Shown: positions 54,738 to 63,885, counted from the stretch's first letter. The stretch is 64,000 nucleotides of DNA from SCTD01 sp963781675 (GCA_963781675.1 CAWAGF010000005.1:248001-312000), one strand, 5' to 3'. Notes: generated from the letters alone by a model not told the origin. Made by a program: numbers and translations.

Positions 54738-55885
54738 GACTGGCTGGCGGTGACCTGCCGGCCGGCAGGGACGAAGGCGACCGTCGCGCGTCCGCGAGCC
54801 GCCGTGGCGCTCGTGAGGTAGGTGACCACCCGCGGGTCGGCACGCCCCGCCTCGGCGGTCAGCTCCGCGGTGCCCTGCAGCTGCCCGTCCGTGCCGAGGG
54901 CCCGGGCGTAGACGCGGGTGGTCTGCCCGCCGGCGTAGGCGAACTGCTCCAGGCTCACGACGGTCACCACGCCTCCGGAGGCGGCGACCTCCAAGCCCAG
55001 GGCCGTGCCGCGCCGAGGCAGCTCGGTGCGCTGCAGCCGCCCGTCGCGCAGGAAGGCCACGACAGGCCGGCCGGCGCGCGACCAGGCCACGAACAGCCGG
55101 CCGCCGGAGTACGCCACCGCAGGCCCGTTCGCCCGCGCGCCCTCGGCCGGGGCGTACGGCGCGGTCGTGAAGCGGCCGTCCGCGCCGGCGGTCGCCAGCT
55201 GCAGCACCTGCTCGCTGCCCGCGCGGTCAGTCGCCGACACGAACACCAGGGCAGCGCCGTCGTCGGTGAGGGCGAGGTGCGGGTCGCTGGAGAGCACCCG
55301 GGCGTCGGCGGGGTCCGGCGGCACCGGCACCTCACCCGACGCCGTCCCGCCGAAGGTCTTGCGCCAGTGCACGGTCTGGCTGCCGCTGCCCGGCTGGTCG
55401 AAGTCCCGGACCGTCTGCGTCCATGCGGCCCACCAGCGGCCGCCGCGCGCCGCGACCGTTGCGCTGTCCGAGGACTCGGTGCTGCCGAGCTCGGTGAGCG
55501 GGGTGGGCGGCTGCCCGAAGGGGACCTTGCCGATGAGGAACTGCTTGCCGACGGGTGACCCGGCGACGCAGCCCTCGTCGTCGAAGCCGCACGACACGAC
55601 GACGAACACGCCGGTCTCGTCGACGGCGACCGCCTCGACCTGCTTGCCGGGCCAGGCCGTCGCGACGGTGCGCCAGGAGCCTCCAGGGCTGTGCCGCTGC
55701 ACCACGACGCGACCGCCGCAGCTGCCCGCCCCGTAGACGGTGCCGTCGGCCCGGGCCCCGACCTCACCCGCGCAGGTGTCCTGCGGCGGACCGTACGACG
55801 GCGCCGCGGCGACGGCGGGGCTGGACACCATCAGCGCGGCGGCGACCGCCAGCGCTCCCGCCACGGCGCCCGCTCGTCGGCTCAA
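54734..55885 (-). CDS. Exported repeat protein, unknown function
   Basis: 383 residues. Signal peptide (about 1-28, ending AVAAAPS) and a secreted region made of repeating beta-strand units of the type G-x-x-W/V-A-W, such as RGGRWWAAWTQTV and SGGRLFVAWSRAG, suggesting a beta-propeller. Cys pairs in QDTCAGEVG/GSCGG and SCGFDDEGC probably form disulfides. The TTG at 55885 overlaps the LLM oxidoreductase stop (TTGA) and gives a full signal peptide; no upstream ATG fits. Function unknown. Confidence 0.7.
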   Translation of the reverse strand: MSRRAGAVAGALAVAAALMVSSPAVAAAPSYGPPQDTCAGEVGARADGTVYGAGSCGGRVVVQRHSPGGSWRTVATAWPGKQVEAVAVDETGVFVVVSCGFDDEGCVAGSPVGKQFLIGKVPFGQPPTPLTELGSTESSDSATVAARGGRWWAAWTQTVRDFDQPGSGSQTVHWRKTFGGTASGEVPVPPDPADARVLSSDPHLALTDDGAALVFVSATDRAGSEQVLQLATAGADGRFTTAPYAPAEGARANGPAVAYSGGRLFVAWSRAGRPVVAFLRDGRLQRTELPRRGTALGLEVAASGGVVTVVSLEQFAYAGGQTTRVYARALGTDGQLQGTAELTAEAGRADPRVVTYLTSATAARGRATVAFVPAGRQVTASQS

Positions 55886-56797
55886 CGCAGCTGTGGAGCG
55901 ACCTCGGCCGCCACCAGCTCGAGGTGCTCCAGGTCGGAGAGGTCCAGCACCTGCAGGTACATCCGGGTCGCCCCGGCCTCGGCGAAGGCGCCGAGCTTCT
56001 CGACCACCTCGGCGGGCGTGCCGGCCAGGCCGTTCTCGCGCAGCTCGTCCACCTCCCGGCCGATCGCCGCCGCGCGTCGGGCCACCTCCGCGTCGTCCCG
56101 CCCGCAGCAGAGCACCTGCGCTGCCGAGAGCACGAGGGCGCGACCGGTCTGCGCGGCGGCCTCGCGCACCCGGCCGAACTGCGCTGCGGTCGCCTCCAGG
56201 GAGGCGAACGGCAGGTTGAACTCGTCGGCGTAGGTCGCGGCCAGGCGCGGCGTCCGCCTGGGACCGCCCCCGCCGACGATGACCGGCGGGTGCGGCGACT
56301 GCACGGGCTTCGGCAGCGCCGGCGAGTCCACCAGCTCGTAGTGCTCGCCCCGGAAGGTGAACGGGCCGTCCGCGTCCCACAGCCCGATGACCACCTGCAG
56401 CTGCTCCTCGAGGCGGTCGAACCGCTCGCCGAGCGGCGGGAACGGGATGCCGTACGCCGTGTGCTCCTGCTCGTACCAGCCGGTCCCGAGGCCGAGCTCG
56501 ACGCGCCCGCCGCTCATCTCGTCGACCTGCGCCACGCTGATCGCCAGCACGCCCGGGCAGCCGGAAGGTGCCGGCGGTGACCAGCGTGCCGAGCCGGATC
56601 GTCGACGTCTCGCGCGCCAGCGCCGCGAGGGTGAGCCACGCGTCCGTCGGGCCGGGCAGCCCGTCGCCGCCCATGGCCAGGTAGTGGTCGGAGCGGAAGA
56701 ACGCGTCGTAGCCCGCGTCCTCGGCCGTGCGGGCGACGCGCAGCAGGTCGTCGTACGTCGCGCCCTGCTGCGGCTCGGTGAACACGCGGAGGTCCAT
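55882..56797 (-). CDS. LLM-class F420-dependent oxidoreductase (frameshifted)
   Basis: About 304 residues of the luciferase-like barrel. RVARTAEDAGYDAFFRSDHYLAMGGDGLPGPTDAW, then GRVELGLGTGWYEQEHTAYGIPFPP and PPVIVGGGGPRRTPRLAA are typical of F420-linked members (TIGR03560 type). A surplus G near 56555 (RLPG to VLAISVAQV) breaks the frame. The substrate is unknown. It is divergent from lipA, 83 bases away, and coupled to the exported protein gene downstream. Confidence 0.88.
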
Positions 56798-56880
56798 CCC
56801 GCGACCGTACGTCCCGGGGCCGCCTGCCGCCGCGGCGACCGCGGGGAAGCCGGCACCGGGCCGCGGCGTTAGCCTCAGAC

Positions 56881-57847
56881 GTGACCACGGTGGGGCCCGA
56901 CGGCCGGAAGATGCTGCGCCTCGAGGTGCGCAACAGCGCAGACGCCGATCGAGAAGAAGCCCTCCTGGATCAAGACCCGCGCGGTGATGGGGCCGGAGTA
57001 CACCGAGCTCAAGAAGCTGGTGCGCACGCAAGGCCTCTCGACGGTGTGCGAGGAGGCCGGCTGCCCCAACATCTACGAGTGCTGGGAGGACCGCGAGGCC
57101 ACCTTCCTCATCGGCGGCGACCAGTGCACGCGGCGCTGCGACTTCTGCAACATCGACACCGGCAAGCCCGCTGCGTACGACACCGACGAGCCGCGCCGGG
57201 TCGCCGAGTCGGTCGCGCAGATGGGGCTGCGCTACGCGACCGTCACCGGCGTCGCCCGCGACGACCTGCCGGACGGCGGCGCGTGGCTCTACGCCGAGAC
57301 CGTGCGCCAGATCCACGACGCGCTGCCGGGCATCGGCGTCGAGCTGCTCATCCCCGACTTCAACGGCACGCCCGCGCTGCTCGACGAGGTCTTCGCCAGC
57401 CGCCCCGAGGTGCTGGCGCACAACGTGGAGACCGTCCCGCGCATCTTCAAGAGCATCCGTCCGGGCTTCCGGTACGACCGCTCGCTCGGGGTCATCACCG
57501 CGGCGCGCGCGGCCGGCCTGGTGACCAAGAGCAACCTCATCCTCGGCATGGGCGAGGAGCGCGAGGAGATCAGCCAGGCGCTGCAGGACCTGCACGACGC
57601 CGGCTGCGAGCTCATCACCATCACGCAGTACCTCCGGCCCTCGCCGCGGCACCACCCGGTCACCCGCTGGGTCAAGCCCGAGGAGTTCGTCGAGCTGTCG
57701 CAGGAGGCCGAGGAGATCGGCTTCGCCGGGGTCATGAGCGGCCCGCTGGTGCGGTCCTCCTACCGCGCCGGTCGGCTGTACGAGCAGGCGGTCGCGCCGC
57801 CGCGGCCACCTCGACCTGCAGCCGACCGGTCGCGCAAGGCACGCTGA
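56881..57847 (+). CDS. lipA: Lipoyl synthase (N-terminal frameshift)
   Basis: About 321 residues. Radical SAM cluster in CTRRCDFCNID; auxiliary cluster Cys in CEEAGCPNIYECWE; the terminal RSSYRAG with its Ser ligand. It inserts two sulfurs into octanoyl-lipoyl domains. One surplus A near 56942 breaks the frame between VRNSA and TPIEKKPSWIKTRAVMG. The GTG at 56881 begins TTVGPDGRKMLRLEVRN, normal for actinobacteria. Works with LipB and needs Fe-S supply (ErpA). Confidence 0.94.
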
Positions 57848-57926
57848 CGACGAGGTTCACGGTCACGTCACCTGCCTGACACGAGCGACCGCCAGCCTCG
57901 GTCGTACCCGGACCTGGAGGTGCCCC

Positions 57927-58122
57927 ATGCCGCTCGCCCCGCTCGTGCAGCGAACTGCTCCTCGCTGCCGCTCCCCGTCAGGCGGCCAGTCCACCGCCCG
58001 CCGCAACGCCTGGGCGGGCATGTCGGAGGACGCCGTGCGCGGCCCGCGGGCGCCGGGACGCGCGCCTCGCGCTGGCCGCCGCGGAGCGCCGGGCCCTGCG
58101 GACGCGGTCGACCGGCTCCTGA
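57927..58122 (+). CDS. Small basic protein, unknown function (frameshifted)
   Basis: About 65 residues. The core SPSGGQSTARRNAWAGMSEDA followed, after removing one base near 58055, by GRRDARLALAAAERRALRTRSTGS reads as a basic helical protein ending at 58122. I recall the STARRNAW pattern in small actinobacterial proteins annotated hypothetical. No promoter or ribosome site is convincing beyond GGAGG ten bases upstream of the ATG. Confidence 0.5.
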
Positions 58123-58162
58123 CCCGCGGCGCGCGCCGGCGCCGCCCTGTAGGTTCCGCGCC

Positions 58163-58942
58163 ATGGCCGAGCCGACGTACACGCCCGTCATCGCCCTCGC
58201 CCGGGCGGTGTTCCGCGGGCTCGGCCTCCGGTTCACCATCAGCGGCGACGAGCACGTCCCGCGCGCGGGCGGCGCGGTGATGGCCATCAACCACGTGGGC
58301 TACCTCGACTTCACCTTCGCCGGCCTGGCCGCGCGGCCGGCCGGGCGGCTGGTGCGCTTCATGGCCAAGAAGGAGGTCTTCGACCACAAGGTCAGCGGCC
58401 CCCTCATGCGCGGGATGAAGCACATCCCGGTCGACCGCAAGGGCGCGGCGAACGAGCAGCTACCAGCAGGCGGTCAAGGCGCTGCAGGCCGGCGAGATCG
58501 TGGGTGTCTTCCCGGAGGCGACCATCTCCCAGGCGTACGAGCTCAAGGACTTCAAGACCGGCGCCGCCCGGATGGCGATGGAGGCCGGCGTGCCGCTGCT
58601 GCCGTGCGTCGTGTGGGGCAGCCAGCGCGTCTTCACCAAGGGCCGCCCCAAGGACCTCACCCGCGGCACGCCGCATCCGGATCGTGGTCGGCGAGCCGTT
58701 CCGGCCGGACCCCGCCGCGGACCCGGTCGCCGTCACCGCCGACCTCAAGCAGCGCATGCAGGTGCTCCTCGACGAGGCGCGGGCGACCTACCCGGGCGGC
58801 CCCCGTACGCCCGAAGGACACCTGGTGGATCCCGGCCAGCATGGGCGGCACGGCGCCGACGCTCGAGGAGGCGGCGCAGGTCGCCCGGGACCGCGACGCG
58901 GCGCGGGCCGCGCGCAAGGCCGCGGAGGGCCCGACGACCTGA
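58163..58942 (+). CDS. plsC: 1-acylglycerol-3-phosphate acyltransferase (frameshifted)
   Basis: About 259 residues. Catalytic NHVGYLD (Asn43, His44, Asp49) and the glycerol-phosphate site VFPEATIS are present, plus MKHIPVDRKG and FKTGAARMA. It makes phosphatidic acid for membrane lipids. Three frameshifts (near 58460, 58675 and 58815) can each be cured by removing one base. The C-terminal DTWWIPASMGGTAPT is typical of actinobacterial PlsC-like proteins. Stands 35 bases upstream of the DUF4191 gene. Confidence 0.87.
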   Translation: MAEPTYTPVIALARAVFRGLGLRFTISGDEHVPRAGGAVMAINHVGYLDFTFAGLAARPAGRLVRFMAKKEVFDHKVSGPLMRGMKHIPVDRKGAANEQLPAGGQGAAGRRDRGCLPGGDHLPGVRAQGLQDRRRPDGDGGRRAAAAVRRVGQPARLHQGPPQGPHPRHAASGSWSASRSGRTPPRTRSPSPPTSSSACRCSSTRRGRPTRAAPVRPKDTWWIPASMGGTAPTLEEAAQVARDRDAARAARKAAEGPTT

Positions 58943-58976
58943 GGCGGCCCCCCGCCCGGCGCCTATCCTGTGGCTC

Positions 58977-59704
58977 ATGGCCCTGACCTCGCGCTCGTCG
59001 AAGGCTGCTCCGACCAAGGGCAGGGCCGCGCCCGCGAAGAGGAAGGCGCCCAAGGCGCCCCGCGGGGCCAAGCTCAAGCAGATCCGGATGGCCTTCAAAG
59101 CCACCCGCGCGCAGGACCCGAAGGTCCTGCCGCTCGTGCTCGTCGCCTTCTTCGGGCCGCTGCTGGTGCTCGTCGCGCTCGGCCTGGTGCTCGGCGGCCT
59201 GCCGTTCCTCGCTCCCCCTGGGCCTGCTGCTCGGCCTGGTCGTGGCGGCGTTCGTGTTCGGCAAGCGGGTGCAGGCCACCGCGTACAGCCAGGTCGAGGG
59301 CCAGCTCGGCGCGGCCGCAGCGATCCTGTCGAACATGCGCGGCGACTGGCGCGTCACGCCCGCCGTCGGCTTCACCCGCGAGCAGGACCTGGTGCACCGC
59401 GTGATCGGCCGTCCCGGCGTCATCCTCGTCGCCGAGGGCGCGCACAACCGCGCGCGCAACCTCCTCTCGACCGAGAAGAAGAAGGTCGCCCGCATCGTCG
59501 GCGACACCCCCGTCTACGACGTCGTCGTGGGCGACGGCGAGGGGCAGGTCGGGCTGCGCCAGCTGGAGCGGCACTTCCTCAAGCTGCCGCGCAACATCAA
59601 GCCGCAAGACGGTCAACGAGCTGGACCGCAAGTTCAAGGCGATGGGCGCGCAGGCGCTGCCGATCCCCAAGGGCCCGATGCCGACGCGGGTGCCGCGCCG
59701 CTAG
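58977..59704 (+). CDS. DUF4191 membrane protein (frameshifted)
   Basis: About 242 residues. Basic N terminus KRKAPKAPRGAKLKQIRMAFKATRAQDP, two membrane helices (about 54-95), then YSQVEGQLGAAAAILSNMRGDWRV, VHRVIGRPGVILVAEGAHNRARNLL and a C-terminal PKGPMPTRVPRR. These are the DUF4191 hallmarks; the homologue Rv2219 also lies between lipA and glnA. Two surplus C bases near 59215 and 59605 break the frame. Function unknown. Confidence 0.88.
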
Positions 59705-59711
59705 GGACTGC

Positions 59712-60206
59712 CTACCCGGCGAAGCTGGCGCTGCCGCGGAGCACGATCGTGCCGGCGGCCTTGTCGTGCAGGCCGCGCCCGTCGCGGTCGAGCAGGACCG
59801 CGGGCACCACGAGCACGAGCAGCGCGGTGCGCAGCGCCGCCGGGACGAACCCCGGCAGCGCGTCCGGAGCTGCCGCCCGCGCGACCCGGATGCCGATCAG
59901 CTTCATGCCGAGCGACTGGCCGGTCAGCGCCTGCAGGACGATCACCGGCAGCACGAGCGAGCCGTCGACCACGAGCGTGCGCACGAGGAACGTCGGCTCT
60001 CCCACCAGCCCGCCGACGAAAGCCGCGATGAGCGTGCCGGCGAGCAGGTCGACCACCAGGGCCGCGACCCGCGAGCCGGTCGTCGCGACCGCGCCCTCGC
60101 CGTCCTCCGGCAGGCCGTACCGGCTGCCCGGCCAGGTGCCCTCGGCGCGCCGGTCGGCGCCCGCAGCGGCCAGCCCCGAGATCCAGGTCCCCGTCCACCG
60201 CGCCAT
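59712..60206 (-). CDS. RDD family membrane protein
   Basis: 164 residues with three membrane helices. Signature Arg in SRVAALVVDLLAG, LQALTGQSLGMKLIGIRV, and LLDRDGRGLHDKAAGTIVL. RDD proteins are implicated in ion or sodium transport in some bacteria; here the role is unknown. Converges on the DUF4191 gene (7-base gap) and is divergent from glnA. Confidence 0.9.
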   Translation of the reverse strand: MARWTGTWISGLAAAGADRRAEGTWPGSRYGLPEDGEGAVATTGSRVAALVVDLLAGTLIAAFVGGLVGEPTFLVRTLVVDGSLVLPVIVLQALTGQSLGMKLIGIRVARAAAPDALPGFVPAALRTALLVLVVPAVLLDRDGRGLHDKAAGTIVLRGSASFAG

Positions 60207-60247
60207 GCCCCGAGGCTAGTGCCGTACGAAGCAGCCCGCCCTGCGGC

Positions 60248-60285
60248 GTAACCGGCCCGAAACACACGGGACACCGCCGGGTCAC
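60248..60285 (+). promoter_or_regulatory. GlnR operator upstream of glnA
   Basis: Four five-base sites spaced by exactly six bases: GTAAC (60248), GAAAC (60259), GACAC (60270) and GTCAC (60281). GTnAC-n6-GAAAC is the GlnR half-site pair known from Streptomyces glnA and amtB promoters; the first pair is a perfect match, the second weaker. It lies 69 bases before the glnA start. Confidence 0.82.
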
Positions 60286-60354
60286 GCCGCCTGGCTAGCC
60301 TCGCCGGTGAGCCCGACCCACTGCGATCCCACTGCGACTCCCCGGAGGACGTCC

Positions 60355-61779
60355 TTGTTCACCAGTGCCGACGAGGTCCTGAAGTACATCGAGAAGGAGG
60401 GCGTCGAGATGGTCGACGTCCGCTTCTGCGACCTGCCGGGCGTGATGCAGCACTTCACCGTGCCGGCCGGCTCGTTCACCCAGGACGTCTTCGACGACGG
60501 CCTCGGCTTCGACGGCTCGTCGATCCGCGGGTTCCAGGAGATCCACGAGTCGGACATGCTCCTGCTCCCGGACCCGACGACCGCGCGCCTGGACCCGTTC
60601 CGCACGCGCAAGACGCTGATCGTCAACTTCTTCATCCACGACCCGCTCACCGGTGAGGCGTACTCCCGGGACCCGCGCAACGTGGCCAAGAAGGCCGAGG
60701 CCTACCTCAAGGGCTCCGGCATCGCCGACACCTGCTTCTTCGGTGCCGAGGCCGAGTTCCACCTGTTCGACAACATCCAGTTCGACTCGCAGCCGCAGGG
60801 CAGCTTCTACAAGATCGACGCGGAGTCGGCGGCGTGGAACTCCGGGCGCGAGGAGGAGGGTGGCAACCTGGGCTACAAGCCGCGCACCAAGGGCGGCTAC
60901 TTCCCCGTCTCCCCCACCGACAAGTACGCCGACCTGCGCGACGAGATCGCCGTCAAGCTGCAGGACGCCGGCATGGTCGTCGAGCGCGGCCACCACGAGG
61001 TCGGCTCGGCCGGTCAGCAGGAGATCAACTACCGCTTCAACACCCTGCTCGCCGGCGCCGACGAGATGATGCTGTTCAAGTACATCGTCAAGAACACGGC
61101 CAACGAGTACGGCAAGACCGCGACCTTCATGCCGAAGCCGATCATCGGCGACAACGGCTCGGGCATGCACTGCCACCAGTCGCTGTGGAAGGACGGCGCG
61201 CCGCTGTTCTACGACGAGGTCGGCTACGCCGGGCTGTCGGACACCGCGCGCTACTACATCGGCGGCCTGCTGCACCACGCCCCGTCGCTGCTGGCCTTCA
61301 CCAACCCGACGATCAACAGCTACCACCGCCTGGTGCCCGGCTTCGAGGCGCCGGTCAACCTGGTCTACAGCCAGCGCAACCGCTCTGCCTGCATCCGCAT
61401 CCCGATCACCGGCAGCAACCCCAAGGCCAAGCGCCTCGAGTTCCGCTGCCCGGACCCGTCGAGCAACCCGTACCTCGCGTTCTCGGCGATGCTGATGGCC
61501 GGCCTCGACGGCATCCGCAACAAGATCGAGCCGCCGACGCCGGTCGACAAGGACCTGTACGAGCTGCCGCCGGACGAGCTGGCCGACGTCGCGCAGGTGC
61601 CCGCCTCGCTCGACGCCGTGCTGGAGGCGCTCGAGGCCGACCACGACTACCTGCTCGAGGGCGGGGTCTTCACCGAGGACCTGATCTCGACGTGGATCGA
61701 GTACAAGCGGACGGTCGAGATCGACGCGATCCGCCTGCGTCCGCACCCGTACGAGTTCGCGCTGTACTACGACATCTAG
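60355..61779 (+). CDS. glnA: Glutamine synthetase type I
   Basis: 474 residues, the normal length. It makes glutamine from glutamate and ammonia. FTSADEVLKYIEKEGVEMVDVRFCDLPG opens it; metal and substrate sites include GFDGSSIRGFQ, NGSGMHCHQS and SAGQQEINYRFN. The adenylylation Tyr402 in KDLYELPPDE marks the GSI-beta class. The TTG at 60355 is chosen: GGAGGA lies five bases upstream and homologues start with this FTSADEV; a GTG at 60307 is the alternative. Likely GlnR-controlled. An IS481-family element begins just after the stop. Confidence 0.95.
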   Translation: MFTSADEVLKYIEKEGVEMVDVRFCDLPGVMQHFTVPAGSFTQDVFDDGLGFDGSSIRGFQEIHESDMLLLPDPTTARLDPFRTRKTLIVNFFIHDPLTGEAYSRDPRNVAKKAEAYLKGSGIADTCFFGAEAEFHLFDNIQFDSQPQGSFYKIDAESAAWNSGREEEGGNLGYKPRTKGGYFPVSPTDKYADLRDEIAVKLQDAGMVVERGHHEVGSAGQQEINYRFNTLLAGADEMMLFKYIVKNTANEYGKTATFMPKPIIGDNGSGMHCHQSLWKDGAPLFYDEVGYAGLSDTARYYIGGLLHHAPSLLAFTNPTINSYHRLVPGFEAPVNLVYSQRNRSACIRIPITGSNPKAKRLEFRCPDPSSNPYLAFSAMLMAGLDGIRNKIEPPTPVDKDLYELPPDELADVAQVPASLDAVLEALEADHDYLLEGGVFTEDLISTWIEYKRTVEIDAIRLRPHPYEFALYYDI

Positions 61780-61783
61780 ACCT
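61768..61783 (+). repeat. Left 16-bp direct repeat flanking the IS
   Basis: TACGACATCTAGACCT, identical to 62907-62922. It includes the glnA stop codon (TAG at 61777) and the palindrome TCTAGA, matching the NCTAGN target preference of IS481. Interpreted as a target-site duplication. Confidence 0.85.
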
Positions 61784-62906
61784 TGAGTTCACGAGTTGAG
61801 GTGACACTTCCTCGATCTTGAGGGGGTCACGGGGTGGGAGCCTTCGGTTGCTTCGGTGACCAGAAGGAGACCAACCCCGTGACCCCTGACCAGATCATCC
61901 ATCTTCGGCGTGTCCGCGTGTTGGAACGGGCTGCTGAACTCGGTGATGTGACCGCTGCTTGCCGGGAGGCGGGGGTGTCCCGCAAGACGTTCTACGAGTG
62001 GGAGAACCGGGCGTCCCGCTACGGCATGGCGGCGTTGATGCCCAAGGACCGGCGGCCGCCGGTGATGCCGAACGCGATGAGCGAACGGGAGATCTCCGCG
62101 GTCGTCGCGGTCGCCGTGGCGAACCCGACGTTGGGTGCTCGGCAGCTGCTGGACAAGCTCGAGGATCAAGACGTGCATCGCTCGGCGGCGGGTATCCAGA
62201 AGGTCCTGGTCCGGCATCGGCTGGCGACCCGGAGGCAGCGGGTGGCCGCGCTCGCCGGCTGACGGCGGCCGAGACCGGCACCCTGACGCGGCCGCCAGCG
62301 AAGGTCCCCGCGGGTTCTGCCTGGCCGCGGTTGTCCCTGGCCAGCAGGTCTGCTTGGACACCTTCTACGTCGGCCGGCTCAAGGGCGTCGGCGCGGTGTG
62401 GCAGTTCACCGCCGTCGACGTCGCGACGCGGTGGGCGATCGCGCAGCTCATCGTCGGTGACAAGTCAGCGCAGGCCGCGGCCGGCTTCCTGGACCACTTC
62501 CAGCAGGCGCTGACCGACCTGGACGTGCCGCTGCAGAACGTGCTCACCGACAACGGCCCGGAGTTCGCGGGCAGGGCGTTCACTAGCCACGCCGCCGAGC
62601 TCGGGATCGGGCACCTACGCATCCCGCCCCGCAGCCCGAACCACAACGCCGTCTGCGAACGGTTCCAAGGCACCGTGCTGCAGGAGTTCTACCGGCGGTT
62701 CTTCCACCGCGTCCGGATCGACCACGTCAACGACCTCAACAACGCCCTCCAGCGCTGGATCGAGCGCTACAACACCCGCCGCCGCAACCGTGGTGACTAC
62801 ATGCGCGGGCACACCCCACTGCAGATGCTCACCCGCCTCCGCGACAGAATCGCCGCCTGACCAATGAGGCCGCTTAAGGCGACCCACCTGTCACCTCGAC
62901 CCGTGA
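61784..62906 (+). mobile_element. IS481-family insertion sequence
   Basis: A 1.12-kb element with one transposase gene, flanked by a 16-bp direct repeat. Imperfect terminal inverted repeats: the left end reads TCACGAGTTGAGGTGACA and the right end, reversed, TCACGGGTCGAGGTGACA (16 of 18 identical), with five more bases (TGAGT) outside the left copy. The exact ends are therefore uncertain by a few bases. Its codon use is a little less GC-extreme than its neighbours. It inserted at the glnA stop codon without altering the protein. Confidence 0.88.
61879..62860 (+). CDS. IS481-family DDE transposase (frameshifted)
   Basis: About 327 residues. N-terminal helix-turn-helix AACREAGVSRKTFYEWENR, then a second HTH-like part ANPTLGARQLLDKLE. 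The catalytic DDE residues lie in VCLDTFYVG, VLTDNGPEF and CERFQGT. Two indels (near 62257, surplus G after GCTCGCCG, and near 62295, one base missing) divide it; between them LTAAETGT reads in a third frame. IS481 transposases are single open frames, so these look like the same type of errors as elsewhere rather than programmed frameshifting. AAGGAG precedes the GTG. Confidence 0.85.
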
Positions 62907-62922
62907 TACGACATCTAGACCT
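62907..62922 (+). repeat. Right 16-bp direct repeat flanking the IS
   Basis: TACGACATCTAGACCT, identical to the left copy at 61768-61783. The sequence that follows is what originally lay directly downstream of glnA. Confidence 0.85.
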
Positions 62923-62925
62923 CGT

Positions 62926-62973
62926 ACGACCGGGGCCCCTGCTGCGCACGTCGCGGCGGGGGCCTTCGTCGTG
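62926..62973. terminator. Probable original glnA terminator, now beyond the IS
   Basis: ACGAC and GGCCCC (62926-62939) pair imperfectly with GGGGCC and GTCGT (62959-62973 region). A competing stem GCGCACG/CGTGCGC lies at 62944-62976. It sits between the IS and the convergent heme oxygenase gene and may serve both directions. Confidence 0.4.
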
Positions 62974-62978
62974 CGCGG

Positions 62979-63614
62979 CTACTCCGGGCTGGTCCAGCGG
63001 GCGACGTCGGCGTCCAGGTCGGCCGTGAGCGCACGGTTGCCCGCGAAGGCGACCAGCACCTCCTCGACCAGCGCCTCCCGCTCGACGGCCGTGAAGGCCG
63101 CCGCGTCGAGGTGGTCGCGGTAGGCCTGCTTCACCTGCGCGGGCCGCACGCCGGGGAAGGAGAAGCACGACCCGCCGGTACCGTCGGCGATGCCCAGGCT
63201 GCGCTCGAGGGCGGCCCGCACGACCTGGCCGCCGGACAGGTCGGCGAGGCAGCGCGTGTAGTGGTGCGCCACGAAGCCGGTCGCGCGGCCGGCCACCTCC
63301 GTCACCCTCTCGGCGTAGTCGCTGGTCTCCCGCCGCCCGCCGAGCACCGTGACGTCGTCCCGCAGCCGCCCGACGCGTTCCAGCCCGAGCCGCAGGAGCG
63401 GCCCGACGCGGGGGTCGTCCGCCCACCGGGGCGCTGCCGCCTCGAGCGCCTCGTACACCGGCAGCAGACGGCCCAGCAGCACGGCCAGGCCGTCGCGCGT
63501 GACGCGGCCGGCGGCGAGCGCGGTCATGAACGGCGACCGTTCGGCCTCGGCGTGCGCCGCCGCCGTGCGCTCGCGCAGGAGGGCCGACAGCACCGCCGTT
63601 GCTTCAGCGGCCAC
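62979..63614 (-). CDS. Biliverdin-producing heme oxygenase
   Basis: 211 residues, as in HmuO-type enzymes. The proximal heme ligand is His21 in ERTAAAHAEAERSPFM. The distal-helix Gly motif is DLSGGQVVRAAL. The fold is all-alpha. It opens heme to biliverdin, CO and Fe2+, a source of iron. The GTG at 63614 overlaps the end of the DUF2470 gene by 11 bases, so the two are translated together. Confidence 0.92.
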   Translation of the reverse strand: MAAEATAVLSALLRERTAAAHAEAERSPFMTALAAGRVTRDGLAVLLGRLLPVYEALEAAAPRWADDPRVGPLLRLGLERVGRLRDDVTVLGGRRETSDYAERVTEVAGRATGFVAHHYTRCLADLSGGQVVRAALERSLGIADGTGGSCFSFPGVRPAQVKQAYRDHLDAAAFTAVEREALVEEVLVAFAGNRALTADLDADVARWTSPE

Positions 63615-63885
63615 GCGCGGCCCGGGCGTGCAGCTCGACGACGGCGGTCCGCACCTGCGCCCGCTCGGTCACGGGCGCCGCGAAGGGCACCTCCACCTCG
63701 CGCGTGGCCCCGTCGGCAGCGCGCACCAGGAAGCGCAGGCCGGAGGCGTCGACGCCGACGGTCGTGGCGTCCACCGCGTCCGGCGCCCCGCCGAGCACCT
63801 GGCAGATCAGCAGGCCGGCCGCGCGGTGGTCGTCGTCCATGTGGCGGCAGATCGCGGCGACGGCGTCCGGGTCGAGGGCCTGCAT
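63604..63885 (-). CDS. DUF2470 protein (heme-iron utilisation associated)
   Basis: 93 residues. The opening DPDAVAAICRHMDDDHRAAGLL is the DUF2470 signature; this domain forms the C-terminal part of HugZ-like and plant heme-binding proteins. Coupled to the heme oxygenase gene downstream, it probably binds heme or assists the oxygenase. The ATG at 63885 gives the standard start; a possible upstream extension to 63955 is in another frame. Confidence 0.85.
   Translation of the reverse strand: MQALDPDAVAAICRHMDDDHRAAGLLICQVLGGAPDAVDATTVGVDASGLRFLVRAADGATREVEVPFAAPVTERAQVRTAVVELHARAARGR

Noticed and set aside
62240..62310. Programmed ribosomal frameshift in the IS transposase
   Set aside because: IS481 transposases are single frames, there is no slippery A-run or stem, and two separate indels of the type seen across the contig explain it.
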